64,000 nt of DNA. Origin: Helicobacter sp. 13S00477-4 (GTDB lineage Bacteria > Campylobacterota > Campylobacteria > Campylobacterales > Helicobacteraceae). This document shows positions 58,382 through 64,000 of the stretch, piece by piece. Position 1 is the first letter of the stretch, and every line of letters begins with the position of its first letter. The notes beneath the pieces were generated by a model that saw nothing but the letters and a program-made list of their open reading frames with translations, was not told where the DNA came from and did not search any database. The stretch covers positions 42,772 through 106,771 of the forward strand of contig NZ_MLAS01000008.1 of assembly GCF_002272785.1 (NCBI RefSeq), given 5' to 3'. Both the position numbers and the translations under genes were made by a program.

Positions 58382-59752
58382 TTATAAGGGTTTTATTTGC
58401 TTGATATAGTTTTTGATAATTTCTCTATCATCAAAATAAAAATTTTCTTTCCCTATAATTTGATATGTCTCATCACCTTTTCCTAAAACTAATAAAACCT
58501 CATTATTTTCTAGTTCATTCATCGCTTGTTGAATAGCTTTTTTTCTGTCAGGTTCTAAAATGATGTGATGGGTAGTGTTTTTAGGTATGCCTGCGAAAAT
58601 TTCATCAATGATGTTATTGGGTTCTTCAGAACGTGGATTATCAGAAGTGATGTAAATTTTTTCAGCATAGTTGTAGGCACAAGCACCCATTTTTGGTCGT
58701 TTAGTTTTATCTCTATCCCCTCCTGCACCAAAAACAACAGAAATTTTCTTTGATTTAAAACTTTCAAAAATCTGTTTCATTCCATCTTCTGTATGTGCGA
58801 AATCCACTATAATTAAAGGGTCATGAGACACAATCTCCATCCTGCCACTCACTCCTCCAAAGTTTTCTGTCTTTTTTGCAATAGTTTTTAATGGAGCTTT
58901 TGTTAAACATTTGATGCAGGCTATTGCAGCAAGAATATTGTAAAGATTATGCACCCCATAAAGGCAAGAGTCTATAAAGGCTTCTTCAGGGTTGTTATGA
59001 TTTTCCTTCCAAAATATATGGGCATTGATTCCTTCATTAAATGAATAGGCTGTAGGGCTTAAGTTTGTTTTTGAATTTAGAGCGTAGCCATAGGCATTTT
59101 TTGGATTGAAAAAGACTTTAGGTTCATCTTTATTGATAATTTTTAAGCTTTCATCTTTAAAAAAACTATTTTTCACCCTAATGTATTCTTCAAAAGTTTT
59201 ATGATAGTCAAGATGATCGCCTGTGATATTAGTCAAAATTTTTGCAGAAAAATTTAGTCCCGCTATACGTTCTTGCTCAATTGCATGAGAGCTTACTTCC
59301 ATTATAAAATATTCACAATCTAATAATGCAGCTTTTTCTATATTTGCATAAAGCTCTAAAATTCCTGGAGTGGTTAGACCTTTAGGTTTGAGTTCTTCAT
59401 CATTAGCAAAAAAACCTCTTGTGCCTAATAATGCACATTTATATCCCATATCTAATAAAATTGAATAAATGATTGCACCAGTAGTCGTTTTACCATTAGT
59501 GCCGGTAATGCCAATGATTTTAGGGGTGAGCAAAAAATAATTTTTCAACTCATTTGCATCCACGATATCAAAACCATTTTCTTTGAGTGTTTTTCCATAA
59601 GAAGCGTTTCTTTTTGTTTGAAGAAATAAGACATTTGGATCTTTTTGAGCTTCTGTAGAATCATCACTTAAAAATAGATATGTTTTAGAATGATATTTAA
59701 TTTGTTTTGGTATTTTCACTTTGTTTTTTTGCAGCCTTTCGTAAGATTTCAT
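58382..59752 (-). CDS. murE: UDP-MurNAc-L-Ala-D-Glu--diaminopimelate ligase
   Basis: Adds meso-DAP (the product of dapF) to the peptidoglycan precursor. The ATP loop is GITGTNGKTTTGAI, the carbamylated-lysine region follows, and the DAP-specific motif DNPRSEEP is present, with GRMEIV and FGAGGDRDKTKRP. 456 residues. The start is uncertain: ATG at 59752 lies 56 bases inside the TPR gene without a ribosome site; GTG at 59719 is an alternative. The order nfu-TPR-murE is the same as in H. pylori. Confidence 0.93.
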   Translation of the reverse strand: MKSYERLQKNKVKIPKQIKYHSKTYLFLSDDSTEAQKDPNVLFLQTKRNASYGKTLKENGFDIVDANELKNYFLLTPKIIGITGTNGKTTTGAIIYSILLDMGYKCALLGTRGFFANDEELKPKGLTTPGILELYANIEKAALLDCEYFIMEVSSHAIEQERIAGLNFSAKILTNITGDHLDYHKTFEEYIRVKNSFFKDESLKIINKDEPKVFFNPKNAYGYALNSKTNLSPTAYSFNEGINAHIFWKENHNNPEEAFIDSCLYGVHNLYNILAAIACIKCLTKAPLKTIAKKTENFGGVSGRMEIVSHDPLIIVDFAHTEDGMKQIFESFKSKKISVVFGAGGDRDKTKRPKMGACAYNYAEKIYITSDNPRSEEPNNIIDEIFAGIPKNTTHHIILEPDRKKAIQQAMNELENNEVLLVLGKGDETYQIIGKENFYFDDREIIKNYIKQIKPL

Positions 59753-60329
59753 TTATTTTTTTATCATAAAAAATCATATTACGCATATTTTCAATATAGC
59801 TGATAGACATTTCATAAAAATCATTTTCCACCAAAAGATCTAAAAAATTATAAAAATCATCTTTGTGAGTAAAAATTATTTTTGTACTGAACATCAAATT
59901 TTGAAAGACTTCTTTGAAATCATGTTTATCACACATTTTTTTAAAATCAGCAAATAAAATACCATCAATGCTTTCTGCCTTTACAGAATCTTCGTTTTTG
60001 AGTGCATAAGATATTTTATTGAGATTGGTATCAAAAGAAGCGATGAGTTCTAGAATCTGTTTTTGTATTTTTTCTCTTGCTGAACGAGGTTGTGTGCTTA
60101 GCATTGATTGATAAAATTCATAGAAACCATATGCTTCTGTAGGGAAATCATTAGCCATATCTGAAAGTAAAAGTCCAATTTTTGTTTCCAAATCATCCTG
60201 ATCTAAAAAAATAGCTTCTGAAAAAAATTTCAAAGCATTTTTATAATCCTCATTGTTAAAAGCTTTGAATCCTTTTTGAATTAAGGTTCGCTTTTTTGGA
60301 TTATTATTGATTTCAAATGTATGCCCCAT
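59697..60329 (-). CDS. TPR-like helical protein
   Basis: 210-residue cytoplasmic protein. A tetratricopeptide-like repeat sits near residues 15-50 (KGFKAFNNEDYKNALKFFSEAIFLDQDD); the rest is helical and charged. No enzyme motif. AAGGAGA precedes the ATG. It lies between nfu and murE, with a 56-base overlap with the longest murE frame. A homologue in the same place exists in H. pylori. Function unknown; a role with the neighbours is not shown. Confidence 0.75.
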   Translation of the reverse strand: MGHTFEINNNPKKRTLIQKGFKAFNNEDYKNALKFFSEAIFLDQDDLETKIGLLLSDMANDFPTEAYGFYEFYQSMLSTQPRSAREKIQKQILELIASFDTNLNKISYALKNEDSVKAESIDGILFADFKKMCDKHDFKEVFQNLMFSTKIIFTHKDDFYNFLDLLVENDFYEMSISYIENMRNMIFYDKKINEILRKAAKKQSENTKTN

Positions 60330-60338
60330 AAAATCTCC

Positions 60339-60614
60339 TTAAAATCCAAATTGTTCTTCTTGTCCATAAAGAACATTGATGAGCTTGATGTCAGGATGAA
60401 TGTCTTCTTTTAGACATTTTTCTACCCCATATTTTAAAGTATTTGTACTCGCAGAACAACTTTTGCACGCTCCTTCAAGACGAACATATACTTTTGAATT
60501 TTTTATGCCCAGTAATGTGATATCACCCCCATCTAAGGTGAGTGTAGGACGAACCTTTTGTATGCATATTTCTACAGGCTTTTTAAGTTCTTCATCAGTA
60601 AATGGGAACATCAT
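60339..60614 (-). CDS. NifU-like Fe-S scaffold (Nfu domain)
   Basis: Stand-alone Nfu domain of 91 residues with the cluster-binding C-x-x-C motif (GACKSCSAS) and LDGGDITLLGI. Such proteins carry [4Fe-4S] clusters to target proteins. AAGGAG lies three bases before the ATG at 60614 and six before the ATG at 60611; the second is probably used. An extended -10 promoter lies upstream. Confidence 0.9.
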   Translation of the reverse strand: MMFPFTDEELKKPVEICIQKVRPTLTLDGGDITLLGIKNSKVYVRLEGACKSCSASTNTLKYGVEKCLKEDIHPDIKLINVLYGQEEQFGF

Positions 60615-60635
60615 TTTCTCCTTGAGCTGTTTTGT

Positions 60636-60644
60636 AATATAGCA
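60636..60644 (-). promoter_or_regulatory. Extended -10 promoter of the nfu-TPR-murE operon
   Basis: On the minus strand TGCTATATT (TGC + TATATT); transcription would begin near 60629, giving a leader of about 15 bases. Confidence 0.6.
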
Positions 60645-60853
60645 CAGGTTTTTATTGTATTTGCGTTTTTGGTATTTTACAAAATTTTTTTATTCTTAGT
60701 ATAAACTTTTAGAAAATAAAATCAGGAAACTGGCTAGTATTTTAAAACATAACCATTAATTATAAATCAGGATTATATAAGTTTGCTTTAGTGAATTTTT
60801 GATATGATTACTTCAGAAACTACAAATATTTTGTATCTGGAGATTGCAGATTC

Positions 60854-62434
60854 GTGGAAATAAAAAATATCAAAAAAATCCAAAAAAGAAATAAAAAAAT
60901 CCAAAAAGAAAGTCTTAAAATTACCATTGTGCTACTATTTGTGATATTTATTTCAATCATTGCTATTAATTTTGGCAATACTTCCAATATATTATTATTA
61001 ATATTTGCAACGATTGTTGGCGGGTATATGGCTATGAGTATTGGTGCTAATGATGTGGCTAATAATGTGGGTCCTGCTGTAGGTTCTAAAGCTATAAATA
61101 TGTTGAGTGCAATTTTTATTGCAGCAATTTGTGAGGCAAGTGGGGCTATTATTGCTGGAGGAGATGTGGTCGATACAATAAAATCAGGTATTATTAGCCC
61201 TTTAAGTATTGCTGATCCAAAAATATTTGTGGGTGTAATGTTGGCTGCACTTGTTTCTGGAGCGATATGGGTGCATTTAGCAACTTTGCTCAATGCACCT
61301 GTATCGACTACACATTCTATTGTTGGAGGTATTTTAGGTGCTGGGATTGCAGCCGGTGGGCTGGATGTTGCTAATTGGGGAGTGCTAGGGAGTATTGCTG
61401 CTAGTTGGATTATTTCACCTATATTGGGTGGTATCATTGCGGTTATTTTTTTGATGACAATCAAAAAAACCATTACATATAAGCAAAATAAAAAATTAGC
61501 TGCTAAAAAAATAGTCCCTATCCTTGTTTTTTTAATGACTTGGTCTTTTAGTATGTACCTTTTGCTGAAAGGACTTAAAAAAATATATGCTATTGATTTT
61601 ACAAGTGCATTGAGTATCAGTTTTATGTTTGCTTTAGTTATTTATTTTATTACCAAGCCTATCGTGTCAAAAAAAGCTGATAGTCTTGAAAATACAAAAG
61701 AAGGTATCAATACTCTTTTTACTATACCATTGATTTTTGCTGCAGCTTTATTGAGTTTTGCACATGGAGCTAATGATGTAGCCAATGCTATAGGACCATT
61801 GGCTGCTATCAATCAGGTTTTAGGTGATATTCAAAGTGTTGGGAAGACAGCAAATGTACCATTATGGATTATGGTTATAGGGGGGCTTGGTATATCTTTA
61901 GGGCTTGCCCTTTATGGACCCAAACTTATCAAAACTGTGGGTAGTGAGATTACAGAATTAGACAAAATTAGGGCTTTTTGTATTGCTATGTCAGCAGCCC
62001 TTACGGTATTGGTTGCTTCAGGATTGGGATTACCTGTGAGTTCAACGCATATTGCAATAGGAGCTGTTTTTGGCGTGGGTTTTTTGAGGGAGTATCTAAA
62101 AAAAAGATATAATCAAATGTGTCAAACCATTATTGAAGCACATGTCGGTGAAGATTCTAAAGCTATTGAAGATTTTTTATACAAGTTTCATCAAGTAAGT
62201 GTTAAACGCAAAGGGGCAATGCTAGAAACCCTCAAAAAGAAAAATAAAAAATCATTATTACTAAATTTAAATAAAAAAGAAAAAAAATCTCTCAAAAAAG
62301 TATATAAAAATGAATTAGTAAAAAGAAATGCTATCAATAAAATCATTGCTTCTTGGATTATTACGGTTCCAGCTTCTGCGGCACTAGGAGCCATTTCATA
62401 TTTTATCATCAAAATAATATCTCCTGAAGTGTAA
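60854..62434 (+). CDS. PiT-family inorganic phosphate transporter
   Basis: Phosphate:cation symporter of 526 residues. The PiT signature GANDVANNVGPAVGS occurs in the N-terminal half and again as HGANDVANAIGPLAAI in the C-terminal half, the internal duplication of the family; VSTTHSIVGGILG and VSSTHIAIGAVFG form a second duplicated pair. About 11 hydrophobic segments with a lysine-rich cytoplasmic stretch near residues 450-490. GTG start at 60854; GGAG is 11 bases upstream, a long spacing, so a different start is possible. TACAAA-TAT-TTTGTA at 60821-60835 is a small palindrome in the leader. Confidence 0.93.
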   Translation: MEIKNIKKIQKRNKKIQKESLKITIVLLFVIFISIIAINFGNTSNILLLIFATIVGGYMAMSIGANDVANNVGPAVGSKAINMLSAIFIAAICEASGAIIAGGDVVDTIKSGIISPLSIADPKIFVGVMLAALVSGAIWVHLATLLNAPVSTTHSIVGGILGAGIAAGGLDVANWGVLGSIAASWIISPILGGIIAVIFLMTIKKTITYKQNKKLAAKKIVPILVFLMTWSFSMYLLLKGLKKIYAIDFTSALSISFMFALVIYFITKPIVSKKADSLENTKEGINTLFTIPLIFAAALLSFAHGANDVANAIGPLAAINQVLGDIQSVGKTANVPLWIMVIGGLGISLGLALYGPKLIKTVGSEITELDKIRAFCIAMSAALTVLVASGLGLPVSSTHIAIGAVFGVGFLREYLKKRYNQMCQTIIEAHVGEDSKAIEDFLYKFHQVSVKRKGAMLETLKKKNKKSLLLNLNKKEKKSLKKVYKNELVKRNAINKIIASWIITVPASAALGAISYFIIKIISPEV

Positions 62435-62516
62435 ATACTTAGGACTATGATTTTATGATAAAATATTTCTACTTTAAAATTTTAAGAGCATTGTTTAAAA
62501 ATCAAGGAGTAATACT

Positions 62517-63854
62517 TTGGACCCGTATCAGTCGGTTTTAATGTTTGTTTTTGCAATTTTTTTAGTTTTTTTGAATGCTTTTTTTGTTCTTTCTGAATTT
62601 GCCATTGTCAAGGTAAGGAAGTCAAGACTTGAGGAATTGGCTAAGGGTAATGAATTTAATGCTAAATTAGCTTTGAAAATTTCTCATCAATTAGATACCT
62701 ATTTGAGTGCTACACAGCTTGGCATTACTCTTTCGTCTTTGGCACTTGGATGGGTTGGAGAACCAGCAGTTGCAAAGCTTTTAAGCTTACCATTAGAAAA
62801 AATTTTGGGCGATAATCCTATTTTAATTCATACAATCAGTTTTATAGTTGCTTTTACTTTTATTACTCTTTTACATGTAGTGCTTGGAGAGATTGTGCCT
62901 AAATCTATTGCAATCGCAAAATCAGAAAAATCTGCTTTATTTGTCGCAAGACCTTTGTATTCTTTTTGGATTGTGCTTTATCCTGTTATTCGACTTTTTG
63001 ATATTTTAGCTGCTTTTTTTCTTAAAAAGATTGGCATAGAGCCTGCAAGAGAACAGGAAAATGCACATTCTGAAGAAGAACTCAAAATCATTGTTGGTGA
63101 AAGTTTAAAGGGTGGGATTATTGATTCTATTGAGGGTGAAATCATCAAAAATGCCGTTGATTTTTCTGACACTATTGCTAAAGAAATAATGACACCTAGA
63201 AAAGATATGATTTGTTTGAATGCAGAAAAAAGTTATGAAGAAAATATTAATGTTGTGATGGAGAGTGCTCATACACGATATCCTTATTGTGAAGGCAGCA
63301 AGGATAATATTATTGGAATGATTCATATTCGTGATTTGCTCACAAGTTCTGTATTTGATGCAAATAAACATGATCTCAAGGCGTTGGTTCGCGAAATGAT
63401 TATTGTGCCAGAGAGTGCATCTATTTCACAAATACTCATCAAAATGAATAAAGAACAAATTCATACAGCTCTTGTTATTGATGAATATGGCGGGACTGCA
63501 GGTTTGCTTACTATGGAAGATATTATTGAAGAGATCATGGGGGATATTTCCGATGAGCATGATGTAAAAACAGAAGATATACATCAAATTGATGCAGATA
63601 CTTATGAGTTTGATGGGATGATGGATTTGGAGAGTGTAGAAGAGATCATGGAAGTTAGTTTTGATGATGAATGTGAGCAAGTTACTGTTGGGGGTTATGT
63701 GTTTGGTTTGCTTAGTAGGCTTCCTGTTGTCGGTGATAAGGTGAGTGATAAAAATTGTGAATTTGAAGTTTGTGATATGGAAGGAGCTAGGATTAAAAAA
63801 CTAAAAGTGAGAAAGATACACAAACAAGTTCAAGAAGAATTCAGTGAAAACTGA
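62517..63854 (+). CDS. CNNM/CorC-type membrane protein with CBS domains (hemolysin family)
   Basis: 445-residue membrane protein: a DUF21/CNNM transmembrane domain (residues 1-200), two CBS domains (about 210-330, MTPRKDMICL and LVIDEYGGTAGLLTMEDIIEEIMGDI), and a CorC_HlyC C-terminal domain. The hemolysin label of the family is historic; Mg2+ or Co2+ transport is more likely for it. The start is TTG at 62517, with AAGGAG seven bases upstream. It follows the phosphate permease by 82 bases. Confidence 0.9.
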   Translation: MDPYQSVLMFVFAIFLVFLNAFFVLSEFAIVKVRKSRLEELAKGNEFNAKLALKISHQLDTYLSATQLGITLSSLALGWVGEPAVAKLLSLPLEKILGDNPILIHTISFIVAFTFITLLHVVLGEIVPKSIAIAKSEKSALFVARPLYSFWIVLYPVIRLFDILAAFFLKKIGIEPAREQENAHSEEELKIIVGESLKGGIIDSIEGEIIKNAVDFSDTIAKEIMTPRKDMICLNAEKSYEENINVVMESAHTRYPYCEGSKDNIIGMIHIRDLLTSSVFDANKHDLKALVREMIIVPESASISQILIKMNKEQIHTALVIDEYGGTAGLLTMEDIIEEIMGDISDEHDVKTEDIHQIDADTYEFDGMMDLESVEEIMEVSFDDECEQVTVGGYVFGLLSRLPVVGDKVSDKNCEFEVCDMEGARIKKLKVRKIHKQVQEEFSEN

Positions 63855-63863
63855 TTAATCTTC

Positions 63864-64000
63864 TTATTCCCTCACTCCCGGTCTCACACTTTGCCAAACT
63901 CTATTGCTGCTAGAAGGTGTCCTATTGATTCTTGGAGGTTGTGTTTTGATTTTAGGTCTTTGGTTTGTTTTCTCCTCTTTATATTTAAAATGATTCTTTT
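63864..64000 (-). CDS. Partial gene, C-terminus only (function unknown)
   Basis: A minus-strand frame open to the window edge gives about 45 residues ending WQSVRPGVRE and stop. The sequence is rich in Lys, Arg, Pro, Gln and Ser (KTQPPRINRTPSSSNRVW) and looks disordered. The start lies beyond the window. It converges with the CBS-domain gene with nine bases between the stops. No family recognised. Confidence 0.5.
   Translation of the reverse strand, partial: KNHFKYKEEKTNQRPKIKTQPPRINRTPSSSNRVWQSVRPGVRE

Noticed and set aside
60820..61473. 217-codon frame antisense to the PiT permease
   Set aside because: It mirrors the conserved GANDVAN region and has the Pro/Ile/Thr-rich look of an antisense shadow.

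Overview
The window is a stretch of chromosomal core genome from an AT-rich Helicobacter species (Campylobacterota). The assignment rests on several gene groups and neighbourhoods familiar from Helicobacter: FlgE with the Helicobacter-type 716-residue hook protein, a Helicobacter-type BioV esterase beside bioB and yihY, the short-adaptor HefABC-type RND efflux set, the copA-copP pair, the tgt / TrkA-like / aroB / mscS / mtaB / ftsH-like neighbourhood, and the murE / TPR / nfu / pit / CBS-domain neighbourhood. It also carries leuA and metA, which to my knowledge H. pylori lacks, so a non-pylori Helicobacter is more likely. Species was not determined.

Layout. 1-5067 (+): 3' part of dnaE, an RsuA-family pseudouridine synthase, an Hcp-like Sel1 lipoprotein, a YeiH-type transporter and a CPDC thioredoxin. 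5075-9895 (-): an overlapping operon pyrG-recJ-rluA-SDR. 10028-12095 (+): M48 protease and prmC. 12120-16702 (-): flgE behind a clear sigma-54 promoter, glnA, bioD. 16776-19277 (+): clpS-clpA. 19264-26520 (-): a metallophosphoesterase, then a probable operon leuA-copA-copP-msbA-DUF2059, preceded by a likely leucine leader peptide. 26913-31090 (+): mraY-murD-mscS. 31182-33034: metA, convergent xthA, tRNA-Phe. 33169-35753 (+): DinB-like protein, AI-2E-family permease, flavin monooxygenase. 35794-40908: lactate permease lctP divergent from lldEFG-bcp, with a palindrome between them. 40978-43340: bioB-yihY (+) and bioV (-). 43330-50312 (-): six tightly packed genes, a TrkA-like protein, aroB, mscS, mtaB, an FtsH-like AAA protein that has lost its zinc-protease motif, and bioV. 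50395-52422 (+): tgt and dapF. 52404-58152 (-): hefA-hefB-hefC and a small outer-membrane protein. 58382-60614 (-): nfu, TPR protein, murE. 60854-63854 (+): PiT phosphate permease and a CBS-domain membrane protein. A minus-strand gene enters at the right edge.

Functional themes are peptidoglycan precursors (mraY, murD, murE, dapF), biotin (bioD, bioB, bioV), lactate use, copper export, protein quality control (clpS/clpA) and RNA modification (RsuA, RluA, MtaB, Tgt). I saw no insertion sequence, prophage, CRISPR array, toxin-antitoxin pair or restriction system. No plainly new multi-gene system is visible. The observations most worth checking are the 24-codon leader ORF with rare leucine codons before leuA, the protease-dead FtsH-like protein in the bioV operon, and palindromes placed like operators at metA, at the lctP/lldE divergence and at hefA.
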